Source of the DNA: Cellvibrio sp. UBA7661
GTDB taxonomy: Bacteria; Pseudomonadota; Gammaproteobacteria; Pseudomonadales; Cellvibrionaceae
Direction: 5' to 3'
Length of the DNA stretch: 64,000 nucleotides
NCBI GenBank assembly: GCA_002483365.1
Contig: DLHT01000011.1
Coordinates: forward strand, 62,001-126,000
This document shows, piece by piece, positions 52,212 through 59,996 of this stretch (the stretch's first letter is position 1; every line of letters starts with the position of its first letter). A program made the translations under genes and the position numbers. Below the pieces are notes generated by a model that saw only the letters and a program-made list of their open reading frames with translations, had not been told where the DNA came from and made no database searches.

Positions 52212-53261
52212 TTATTTTAGTCGTTTACTTTTGTAACTCTCTAATTCGCTTTCATTGACTAGCGGCCAGTCTTCTTTATCCCAGTGGATATTCAGGATTT
52301 TTAATTTCTGCAAATAGTTATCAGCGGTTTCATAGGCGTGCAGTACCAAATAGTCTTTTCCATCCCATTGGTAGGCGCTGTTATGACCAAGGCCAACCCA
52401 TTTTTTATTGCCTTTGATCAACAGGCTGCCACCGCCATCATTCATATCTTTTCCAGCGCGATCCAAATAGGGGCCGGTTACGTTTTTAGAGCGGCCAACC
52501 ACCACGTGATAGGTTGAGCCTGCGCCCTTGCAGCACAATCCCCATGAGGCGAATAAATAAAAGTACTCACCTTTTTTCATAATAAAGGGCGCTTCAATTT
52601 CGCCTGGCCCTGCGTTGCTGTTGATGTCGGCGGGTACTTGATCGCGCCGTGCAATACTGTGCCATTCTTGTGGTTCTGCCGGACGGGTCAAATCATTATT
52701 GAGTTTGAAAATTTTCAAGCCGCTCCAGAACGAGCCAAAACTCATCCATGCAGTACCTTGTTCATCCACAATCACAGCGGCATCAATTGCATTCCACATG
52801 TCGCGGTTAGGCACAGATTGGATCACTATGCCTTTATCTTCCCAGCGATAATCCGGTGATGCCGGATTCAAGGTTTTATTCACCGTCACGCCTATTGCCG
52901 AGGTGTTTTTGCCAAAAGCAGAAACCGAGTAATACAAATAAAACTGGTTGTTGTGGTGGATGATATCCGGTGCCCATAAATGGCCGTTAAAACCCGGCGC
53001 GACCGATTTTGCCCAGGTGGGCTCAGTGGCAAATGCGCGATCCGAGAAGGTCCAGTTAACCCGGTCTTTGGAGCTGTAGATGGTGATACCGGGGCCAGTA
53101 CTAAACAGGTACCAGTTATCGCCCTCCCGTGCCATCACAGGGTCATGCACATCGACTTGTTTGGCGCTGGTAATAGAAGCCGTCAGTAGTAAAGCAGTTG
53201 CACAGAGGAATCTGGCCAGATGTCGGGTTAAGTTGAAACGGGTAGAGTGGGTTGGTCGCAT
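52212..53261 (-). CDS. arb43A: Arabinan endo-1,5-alpha-L-arabinanase, Arb43A orthologue (GH43)
   Basis: 349 residues with a signal sequence of about 33 residues. The mature propeller begins KQVDVHDPVM and ends SELESYKSKRLK, close to Cellvibrio japonicus Arb43A as I remember it. The three catalytic acids are D40 (VHDPV), D160 (WNAID) and E223 (EIEAPF), each two residues later than D38, D158 and E221 of Arb43A. Other shared segments are YLFSTGPGITIYSSKDRVNW, GHLWAPDI and FASWGLCCKG. One difference is that the proline after D160 is alanine. It releases arabino-oligosaccharides from linear alpha-1,5-arabinan. It is divergent from the GH43 lipoprotein across operator O10. Confidence 0.95.
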   Translation of the reverse strand: MRPTHSTRFNLTRHLARFLCATALLLTASITSAKQVDVHDPVMAREGDNWYLFSTGPGITIYSSKDRVNWTFSDRAFATEPTWAKSVAPGFNGHLWAPDIIHHNNQFYLYYSVSAFGKNTSAIGVTVNKTLNPASPDYRWEDKGIVIQSVPNRDMWNAIDAAVIVDEQGTAWMSFGSFWSGLKIFKLNNDLTRPAEPQEWHSIARRDQVPADINSNAGPGEIEAPFIMKKGEYFYLFASWGLCCKGAGSTYHVVVGRSKNVTGPYLDRAGKDMNDGGGSLLIKGNKKWVGLGHNSAYQWDGKDYLVLHAYETADNYLQKLKILNIHWDKEDWPLVNESELESYKSKRLK

Positions 53262-53290
53262 AAATCTCTCTCTATTGGTTTAATTTTTTG

Positions 53291-53307
53291 AATATGTAAT
53301 ATAATAT
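53291..53307. promoter_or_regulatory. Predicted GntR-type operator O10
   Basis: AATATGTAATATAATAT lies in the 125-bp divergent region between arb43A and the GH43 lipoprotein and could serve both. Confidence 0.55.
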
Positions 53308-53386
53308 TAATCTTTAAAGAATAATAGTTAACGAGCGTTAAGTCTGCTGGCAGATATTCTGTGCGGCTTACCTGTGAGGGGGTTTT

Positions 53387-54448
53387 ATGAAGTATGCGTT
53401 GAGTTTTGCCGTCCTGCTAATAGCTGGAGTTCTGGCATCTTGTACTGATTCAAGCAAAAAAGAGGAAGATGGGCTGCAGGGTACAAAAGTATCGGGCGAA
53501 TCTGCAGTATCGGATGTTCCGGTAGCACTTATCCCGCAGCGAGCGGATCCTTTTATCCATCGCACACCGCAAGGCCATTACTACTTTATTGCTACTGCGC
53601 CTGAATTTGACCGCATCGACATGCGCAGCGCTGATTCACTCGCGGGGCTCAGCAGCGCAGAGGCAAAAACGGTGTGGCGTAAACATGCCAGTGGTGCAAT
53701 GGGAGCCAACATTTGGGCACCGGAATTACATTATTTTGATAACACCTGGTACATCTATTTTGCTGCGGGCGATGCTGAGCAGCCTTGGTTAATCCGCATG
53801 TATGTGCTTGCCAATCACAATGCTGATCCAATGCAAGGTGAATGGGAGGAGTTAGGGCGGGTCAATACCGCGCGCGATTCTTTTGCGCTGGATGCAACCA
53901 GTTTTGAACACAACGGCCAACGTTATTTGGTGTGGGCACAAAAAGATCCGGAGGAAAAATTAAACTCGGCTTTGTATATCGCGACGTTACTATCGCCTAC
54001 ACAAGTCGGAGAGATAGAAACCGAAATTTCCCGTCCGGAATTGGATTGGGAAATTCAGGGTTACAAAGTTAATGAAGGCGCTGCGGTGATTGTCCGCAAC
54101 GGCAAAATTTTTATCAGCTATTCCGCGAGTGCAACTGATCACCGCTATGCAATGGGTTTGCTTTGGGCCGATGCCGATGCTGATCTGCTCAATCCCAATT
54201 CATGGCACAAGCTGCCGCAGCCGGTATTTAGTACCAATGCGCATCTGAATCGTTACGGCCCCGGGCACAACAGTTTTACTGTGGCTGATGATGGTCAAAC
54301 TGACATTATGGTATATCATGCGCGCGACTATCTGGAGCTACAGGGCACTCCGCTCACTGATCCTAACCGCCATACCTATATTCGTCGCCTTAACTGGACA
54401 AGCGAAGGTCTTCCGGATTTTGGGCAAGATAAAGCGGATTCGGAGTAA
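53387..54448 (+). CDS. GH43 exo-arabinofuranosidase-like lipoprotein
   Basis: 353 residues with lipobox LASC (C19) and a short acidic linker, followed by a GH43 propeller. Base D54 is in IPQRADPF, the second acid is in FALDATSF, and the third is the E of VNEGAAV. It is a paralogue of the cytoplasmic enzyme at 28722 with the same core motifs and so probably does the same exo-cleavage in the periplasm or at the outer membrane. It is followed 43 bp later by the mutarotase gene and a terminator, an apparent two-gene unit. Confidence 0.9.
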   Translation: MKYALSFAVLLIAGVLASCTDSSKKEEDGLQGTKVSGESAVSDVPVALIPQRADPFIHRTPQGHYYFIATAPEFDRIDMRSADSLAGLSSAEAKTVWRKHASGAMGANIWAPELHYFDNTWYIYFAAGDAEQPWLIRMYVLANHNADPMQGEWEELGRVNTARDSFALDATSFEHNGQRYLVWAQKDPEEKLNSALYIATLLSPTQVGEIETEISRPELDWEIQGYKVNEGAAVIVRNGKIFISYSASATDHRYAMGLLWADADADLLNPNSWHKLPQPVFSTNAHLNRYGPGHNSFTVADDGQTDIMVYHARDYLELQGTPLTDPNRHTYIRRLNWTSEGLPDFGQDKADSE

Positions 54449-54491
54449 TTCCATTAACGATCAAAATGAAAAAACCGAGAGTCTATTTCTA

Positions 54492-55556
54492 ATGACAAGC
54501 ACTACGGCAATTAGCCAAAAAATTTTTGGCACTACACCTGCAGGCGAAACAGTCACTGAATTTACCCTGACCAATAAACAAGGCAGCAGCGTAAAAATAA
54601 TCACCTTGGGCGGCATCATCACCGAGTGGCATATGCGCGATAAAAGCGGCGCACTTGCGGATGTCGTGTTGGGTTTTGATACCCTCGAACCCTATTTGGA
54701 TGTTGGCCCTTATTTTGGTGCGCTTATTGGCCGTGTTGGTAACCGTATCGCCAATGCACAATTCACACTGGATGGCACAACCTATCTACTGGGCGCAAAT
54801 AATGGCAGCAATAATTTGCACGGCGGCCCAATCGGTTTCGATAAAAAAGTATGGAGCGCAACGGCAACAGATTATGAAAATGGCCCCGTTTTGACATTGC
54901 GTTTACTGAGTGAAGACGGCGACCAAGGCTTTCCTGGTAACCTCAATGTGACTGTGACTTATCAGTTCACGCATAATGATGAAATCATCGTGGATTATTT
55001 CGCCACTACCGATAAAGCGACTCCGGTGAATTTAACCCAACATACCTACTTCAACCTGGCGGGCAAGGGCGATATTTTAAATCACCAGATGCAAATTTTT
55101 GCCGACCACATTAATGCCGTAAACGACATTCAAATTCCCGTTGGCGAACCTATGCCGGTTGCCGATTCACCATTTGATTTTCGCAGCCCACGTGCCATTG
55201 GTGAATGTATTAATGCCGATCATGAACAAATCAAAAATGGCTTTGGTTACGACCACAATTTTTTGATTAATCAAAAAACCTACAAAGAATTAACACTCGC
55301 TGCGCGCGTTGAAGAAGCAACGTCTGGTCGCGTACTGGAAGTGTTCACTGAAGAACCCGGTGTTCAATTTTATTCCGGCAATTTTTTGGATGGTTCATTA
55401 ACTGGCAAAGGTATTACCTATCAAAAACGCACCGGTTTTTGTTTGGAGCCACAACATGCGCCAGACTCTATTAACCAACCGCAATTTCCGTCGATAGTGT
55501 TGCGCCCCGGTGAGCAATATAAAACGCGGACGATTTTTAAATTGTCGGTTAAATAA
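54492..55556 (+). CDS. Aldose 1-epimerase (mutarotase)
   Basis: A 354-residue protein of the GalM family that interconverts alpha and beta anomers of free aldoses. GGIITEWHMRDKSG, GRVGNRIANAQFTLDG, LHGG (residues around 115), LTQHTYFNLAG (catalytic His) and EVFTEEPGVQFYSGN (catalytic Glu) are the family motifs. No signal peptide is seen, so it is cytoplasmic. The frame is open 68 codons upstream but overlaps the GH43 gene; the ATG at 54492 gives the family length. Behind an arabinofuranosidase, it would supply the anomer needed by AraA or by the SDR. Confidence 0.92.
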   Translation: MTSTTAISQKIFGTTPAGETVTEFTLTNKQGSSVKIITLGGIITEWHMRDKSGALADVVLGFDTLEPYLDVGPYFGALIGRVGNRIANAQFTLDGTTYLLGANNGSNNLHGGPIGFDKKVWSATATDYENGPVLTLRLLSEDGDQGFPGNLNVTVTYQFTHNDEIIVDYFATTDKATPVNLTQHTYFNLAGKGDILNHQMQIFADHINAVNDIQIPVGEPMPVADSPFDFRSPRAIGECINADHEQIKNGFGYDHNFLINQKTYKELTLAARVEEATSGRVLEVFTEEPGVQFYSGNFLDGSLTGKGITYQKRTGFCLEPQHAPDSINQPQFPSIVLRPGEQYKTRTIFKLSVK

Positions 55557-55576
55557 TTGTTTGTGTAGGTTGTAGT

Positions 55577-55615
55577 AAAAAAACGCCCTGTGCTTGAAAG
55601 TGCAGGGCGTTTTTT
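55577..55615 (+). terminator. Intrinsic terminator after the mutarotase gene
   Basis: AAAAAACGCCCTG ... CAGGGCGTTTTTT, 20 bp after the stop. Confidence 0.9.
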
Positions 55616-55664
55616 ATTGGTGGGGTTTTAATCGTTACTGCCTTGGTTGACGTCATCCAGTCCA

Positions 55665-55958
55665 CTAAAGCTGCTGCCCAACATCCATACCTTTGTGCAA
55701 AATCCTTACGATAAAAATGCTGCCTGCAAGACTGTATTTGTAAAAAACAACATGACTACCCACCGGGAATTTTTTATAGCCAATACGGATATATTCACAC
55801 TCAGTGCCAATGTGGGCATTTTCAGCGAGCAACCTGAATGCATCGTCGAGTTGTTTCAGATATAAATTTCGTTGCGTTATGCCCCAGCGTTTTTCTGTGA
55901 ATTGTGCGATTGAACGTAAATCGGATTTGGCTTCCTTACTCAGTTGAAATAATTCCAT
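55665..55958 (-). CDS. parE: ParE/RelE-family toxin
   Basis: 97 residues. ELFQLSKEAKSDLRSIAQFT at the start and the RNLYLKQLDDAFRLLAENAH helix are followed by GYKKFPVGSHVVFYKY and IVRILHKGMD, the usual order in ParE toxins that poison gyrase. It begins directly after the antitoxin stop with no gap (TAA then ATG). Confidence 0.9.
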   Translation of the reverse strand: MELFQLSKEAKSDLRSIAQFTEKRWGITQRNLYLKQLDDAFRLLAENAHIGTECEYIRIGYKKFPVGSHVVFYKYSLAGSIFIVRILHKGMDVGQQL

Positions 55959-56198
55959 TTAGTTTTTTTGCTCATCCAGTTCGTTTAGGAAATCGCTGTA
56001 GTTGTATTCAGCTACGCCGCTTTCTTCACCTTGGATAAGCATTTGTCGCAATGCCTGGAGTTTATTTTCAGAGTCCTCTAGTAAACGAAGACCTGCTCGA
56101 ACTACTTCACTGGCTGAGCCATAGCGGCCAGACTCTAACTGTGAGCTTATAAAACTATCGAAATGTTCACCTAGCGTAATACTGGTATTTTTTGCCAT
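55959..56198 (-). CDS. parD: ParD-family antitoxin
   Basis: 79 residues with a ribbon-helix-helix start (TSITLGEHFDSFISSQLESG) and GRYGSASEVVRAGLRLLEDS, the ParD signature, then an acidic tail that would wrap the toxin. AGAGGTTCGT precedes the ATG. The region 56208-56230 (AAATACTGAATTATGGTATT) contains inverted AATAC/GTATT arms and may be the autoregulatory operator. Confidence 0.9.
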   Translation of the reverse strand: MAKNTSITLGEHFDSFISSQLESGRYGSASEVVRAGLRLLEDSENKLQALRQMLIQGEESGVAEYNYSDFLNELDEQKN

Positions 56199-56354
56199 AC
56201 GAACCTCTGAAATACTGAATTATGGTATTTGTTGGTATCGTATGAGCTATTTTGAGTAAAAATCAAGCTGTTTGATATTGCACAAGCCTCTATCCCCCCC
56301 TATGTAAAGACATCCATTACCACCTTGGCTTCCCTGGTTTTTCTCGGTAAACTC

Positions 56355-56371
56355 AATTTGTCTTATAATAT
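56355..56371. promoter_or_regulatory. Predicted GntR-type operator O11
   Basis: AATTTGTCTTATAATAT, 50 bp before the GH43-CBM13 start. It overlaps O12, and the two together form outer arms TTGTCTTA/TAAGACAA. Confidence 0.6.
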
Positions 56372-56382
56372 TAAGACAATAA
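56366..56382. promoter_or_regulatory. Predicted GntR-type operator O12 (minus orientation)
   Basis: On the minus strand this reads TTATTGTCTTAATATTA, a second overlapping copy 11 bp from O11. Confidence 0.5.
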
Positions 56383-56421
56383 TAATCAACCCCTGCTAAC
56401 AATAACGAACAGGTGACTACT

Positions 56422-57786
56422 ATGTACAAGCGTTTTCTGGCCGGGCTCGGCCTTTTGCTCTGCAGTTTTACCGCCTCGGCGATTACCCTTTCCGGCCTTA
56501 TCAATTCCCATGATCCGGGCACCATTACTAAAGATGGCAATACCTATTTTCATTTCACCACCGGAACTGGCATTTGGTATTCCACATCGACCAATCTGAC
56601 TAGCTGGACGGGCGGACCAAGCCCGGTGTTTAGCACTTACCCTGCGTGGATTTCTAACAAAATCCCGGGTTTTAGCGGTTCGTTTTGGGCACCGGATGTG
56701 ATCCACATGAATGGCTATTACTACCTCTATTACTCGGTATCTACGTTTGGAACTTCAGTGTCGGCAATCGGTGTTGCGCGCTCCGCATCGCTTACGTCAC
56801 CTGGCTGGCAAGATTTGGGCATAGTGGTGGAGTCGTTTGGCGGTAGTTCTGAAATTAATGCCATTGACCCTGCGCTTTACCGCGATCACAACGGCAAGGT
56901 GTATATGAGCTACGGTTCATTTTTTGGCGGAATTGGTATCGCTGAAATTAATCAATCCACCGGAAAATTAAATGGCAGTGTGACCAAAATTTACGGCGGC
57001 AATCACGCTGATATCGAAGCGCCTTACATTTCACGCAATGGCGATTACTACTATTTGTTTATCAATCGAGGCGCTTGCTGCAAGGGTGCAAGCAGTACTT
57101 ATTACGTGCAGGTTGCGCGCTCCACATCTATTTATGGTCCTTATACCGATGTGCGCACACTGCTGCCCAATACCGATGGCAAATATAAAGGCCCGGGACA
57201 TATTGGCGTGCTGAAGCAAGACGGTTGTAATTATGTATCCACTCACTATTACGATTTGAATGACAGCGGCAATGCAAAACTCGATATTTTAAAAATGACT
57301 TACAGCAACGGTTGGCCAACATTGACGCGCAGTTTTTCGGTGGCGAGTTGTGGTGGTGTGAGTGATGGTTTGTATCGCCTTACTGCGCGTCATAGCAATA
57401 AGGATTTAATGCCCGCAGCAAAATCCAATTCAAATGGTGCAATGATCCAACAAGAAACCTGGAATTCATATCGCGCACAACAGTGGTATGTGATTAACCA
57501 AGGCACTGGTTATTACAGTTTGATCAACGCCGCGAGTTTGAAAAGTCTGGATGTGTACAACAACTCTACTGCAGCCGGCACAAATATCGCGCAGTGGGAT
57601 TATTGGGGTGGGGCAGGGCAAAAATGGAGCCTGACAAGCAGTAGTGGTTATTACACCATTAAATCACAGCTGAGTAATTTGCCGTTGGATGTGTTGAATT
57701 TGAGCACCGCAAACGGAGCACAAATTATTCAATGGAATGCAACCGGTGCAACCAACCAACAATTCAGTTTAACGCGCTTGAAATAA
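56422..57786 (+). CDS. Exported GH43 endo-arabinanase-like enzyme with ricin-type CBM13 domain
   Basis: 454 residues from the ATG at 56422 (AGGTG ahead; a GTG 9 bp earlier is possible). The signal peptide ends at A20. The GH43 propeller (about 25-315) has SHDPGTITKDG with base D31, SFWAPDVIHMNGYYYLYYS, EINAIDPALY and HADIEAPYIS (acid E), followed by FINRGACCKGASS, which parallels Arb43A. A C-terminal beta-trefoil (about 320-454) contains QQW/QKW repeats (AQQWYVIN, GQKWSLTS, NQQFSLTR), a lectin-like binding module. Confidence 0.92.
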   Translation: MYKRFLAGLGLLLCSFTASAITLSGLINSHDPGTITKDGNTYFHFTTGTGIWYSTSTNLTSWTGGPSPVFSTYPAWISNKIPGFSGSFWAPDVIHMNGYYYLYYSVSTFGTSVSAIGVARSASLTSPGWQDLGIVVESFGGSSEINAIDPALYRDHNGKVYMSYGSFFGGIGIAEINQSTGKLNGSVTKIYGGNHADIEAPYISRNGDYYYLFINRGACCKGASSTYYVQVARSTSIYGPYTDVRTLLPNTDGKYKGPGHIGVLKQDGCNYVSTHYYDLNDSGNAKLDILKMTYSNGWPTLTRSFSVASCGGVSDGLYRLTARHSNKDLMPAAKSNSNGAMIQQETWNSYRAQQWYVINQGTGYYSLINAASLKSLDVYNNSTAAGTNIAQWDYWGGAGQKWSLTSSSGYYTIKSQLSNLPLDVLNLSTANGAQIIQWNATGATNQQFSLTRLK

Positions 57787-57822
57787 ATCTGCATTGAAAA
57801 CATAACGCGGCTTCTGATGTTA

Positions 57823-57844
57823 AACCCTGTTTCTTTACAGGGTT
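57823..57844 (+). terminator. Stem-loop after GH43-CBM13
   Basis: AACCCTGT-TTCTTT-ACAGGGTT, 8-bp stem followed by CTATCTCGG; weak as a terminator. Confidence 0.45.
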
Positions 57845-57906
57845 CTATCTCGGAAGTTGCTTTGCTCTTTTAATCCGCGACAAAAAAATACAGAAGGAGA
57901 AAATTT

Positions 57907-59853
57907 ATGAAAAAAATAGGCAGTTATTTTGTTATGTTGGGCTTGTGTGCGCTAGCCGGGTGCAGCAAGCCCGTGCCTGAATTGCTGACCAGCCCTGATC
58001 AACAATTGCAGGTTAACGTATTTGTCACTGAACAAAATACGCTTGCCTATTCCGTTGAGCGTGCAGCACAGCCGGTTGTTCTTGAATCGGATCTGGGTTT
58101 GCAATTGACGACTGCCGATTTTACCCAAGGAGTGATAATAGAATCACGCTCACCGATTACATCGGTTGCAGATGATTACCGGTTGCGCGTTGGTAAAAAA
58201 AGCAGCATTACTTATCGTGCTAACGAACAACATTTTGTTGTTAAAAATCAACAGCAGCAAACATTGACCGTCAGTTTTCGCGTATCTAATGACGGTGTTG
58301 CGTTCCGTTATACGGTGACTGATCCGGCGGCTGCACAATTACAATTGGTAAAAGAAATAACTAGCTTTCAATTTGCACCCACAACAAAAGCCTGGTTGCA
58401 GCCTATGTCAGTGGCGCAGACCGGATGGAGCAATACTAATCCCTCCTATGAAGAAACCTATCAAAATGATCTTGCTGTAGGCACTGCGGCAAGCCTTGGG
58501 CAAGGCTGGGTGTTTCCAGCGTTATTGAATATCGGCGAGCATTGGTTGGCGATTTCAGAAAGTGGTATGGATGGCAGTTGGCACGGTTCCCATTTGCAAT
58601 TGGGTGCAGCAACCGGTGAATACCAGATTGCGCCGCCGCAACCAGCAGAAGTATTTATTTCAGCATCCGGAGAAAAAGGCGCGCTGCTTGCGAATGCAAC
58701 GACTAGCCTGCAATCACCTTGGCGCATTATTGCGATAGGTTCGCTCGCACAGTTAATGGAGTCAACACTGGGTACTGATCTTGCCCATCCTGCAATTGCG
58801 ATGGATGAACAATTTATCAAGCCTGGCCACTCTTCCTGGAGTTGGGCAATTTTAAAAGATGATTTCACCACCTTTGATGTGCAGAAAAAATTTATTGATT
58901 ACGCTGCGGATATGCAGTGGGATTACACTTTGATTGATGCCGATTGGGATAAAAAAATCGGCTATGAACAATTAAAAGAATTGGTTGACTACGCTGCGCA
59001 AAAAAACATTGGCATCTTGGTTTGGTACAACTCATCGGGCGATTGGAATCAAACACCTTATAGCCCAAAAAGCCACTTAATCACACACGAGCAACGCATT
59101 GCAGAATTTTCTCGCTTACAAAAAATGGGTGTAAAGGGTGTGAAAATTGATTTTTTTGGTGGCGATGGGCAATCATTCATTCAGTATTACATTGATATTT
59201 TACAAGACGCTGCTTCACACCAGTTGCTGGTAAATTTTCATGGTGCGACTTTACCTCGCGGTTGGCAGCGCACTTATCCCAACTTAATGACGATGGAGTC
59301 CATCAAGGGTTTTGAATTCACCACGTTTACGCAAGAGAATCAGGATACTGCGCCTCCGCATATCGTAACGTCACTATTTGCACGCAACCTGTTTGATCCT
59401 ATGGATTACACGCCCATGGCATTTGGCGATATTCCGAATATCAAACGCGTGACCGAAAATTCATTTGAATTGGCCGAAGCAGTATTAATGATTTCAGGTA
59501 TACAACACTTTGCGGAAATTCCCGAAGGTATGGCGACAGCTCCGGATTACGTAAAAGACTTCCTGCGTGAATTGCCACGCGAGTGGGACGATGTAAAGTT
59601 TGTGGATGGCTACCCCGGGAAATATGCAGTGATCGCACGTAAAGCGGGTGATACCTGGTATATCGCCGGTATTAATGCCGAGGCAGAAAGTAAAACGCTG
59701 ACATTGGATTTGGGTTTTGTTGGTGACAAAAAGGGGCTTTTAATTGGTAGTGGTGAAACAGAACGCAGTTTTGAACAACAAGAAATCCATAGCAAAGCAC
59801 CATCCACAATTACCCTGCGGTCTAAGGCCGGTTTTGTGATGGTATTGAAGTAA
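57907..59853 (+). CDS. GH97 lipoprotein, retaining type (alpha-galactosidase or beta-L-arabinopyranosidase)
   Basis: 648 residues with lipobox LAGC (C19). The N-terminal GH97 beta-sandwich (about 25-275) contains VSNDGVAFRYTV. The catalytic barrel (about 290-560) begins WSWAILKDDFTTFDVQKKFI. The nucleophile position is D415 in GVKGVKIDFFGGDGQ, where inverting SusB-type enzymes lack an equivalent Asp. The acid/base candidate is E464 in NLMTMESIKG. FHGATLPRGWQRTYPN is a family motif. Retaining GH97 enzymes act on alpha-galactosides or, in some cases, beta-L-arabinopyranosides. The latter has nearly the same geometry and would fit an arabinan locus. Confidence 0.9.
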   Translation: MKKIGSYFVMLGLCALAGCSKPVPELLTSPDQQLQVNVFVTEQNTLAYSVERAAQPVVLESDLGLQLTTADFTQGVIIESRSPITSVADDYRLRVGKKSSITYRANEQHFVVKNQQQQTLTVSFRVSNDGVAFRYTVTDPAAAQLQLVKEITSFQFAPTTKAWLQPMSVAQTGWSNTNPSYEETYQNDLAVGTAASLGQGWVFPALLNIGEHWLAISESGMDGSWHGSHLQLGAATGEYQIAPPQPAEVFISASGEKGALLANATTSLQSPWRIIAIGSLAQLMESTLGTDLAHPAIAMDEQFIKPGHSSWSWAILKDDFTTFDVQKKFIDYAADMQWDYTLIDADWDKKIGYEQLKELVDYAAQKNIGILVWYNSSGDWNQTPYSPKSHLITHEQRIAEFSRLQKMGVKGVKIDFFGGDGQSFIQYYIDILQDAASHQLLVNFHGATLPRGWQRTYPNLMTMESIKGFEFTTFTQENQDTAPPHIVTSLFARNLFDPMDYTPMAFGDIPNIKRVTENSFELAEAVLMISGIQHFAEIPEGMATAPDYVKDFLRELPREWDDVKFVDGYPGKYAVIARKAGDTWYIAGINAEAESKTLTLDLGFVGDKKGLLIGSGETERSFEQQEIHSKAPSTITLRSKAGFVMVLK

Positions 59854-59866
59854 ATTTTGCCGCTCG

Positions 59867-59887
59867 CTCCCAAGCTCCGCTTGGGAG
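59867..59887. repeat. GC-rich extragenic hairpin
   Basis: CTCCCAAGC-TCC-GCTTGGGAG is a 9-bp perfect stem shortly after the GH97 stop, without a T-run. It is of a type often seen as dispersed repeats. Confidence 0.5.
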
Positions 59888-59996
59888 TACATCTCCCAAA
59901 GTAAAATTGATATTGGTCAGGCATATACGCTGCCAAGTAGAGCGTGGGAATAAGACAGAATTAAAAATAGATGTAACCTGTGAGAGAGATATTACA

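Noticed and set aside
54288..54491. N-terminal extension of the mutarotase
   Set aside because: It overlaps the end of the GH43 lipoprotein gene in another frame and does not match GalM proteins.
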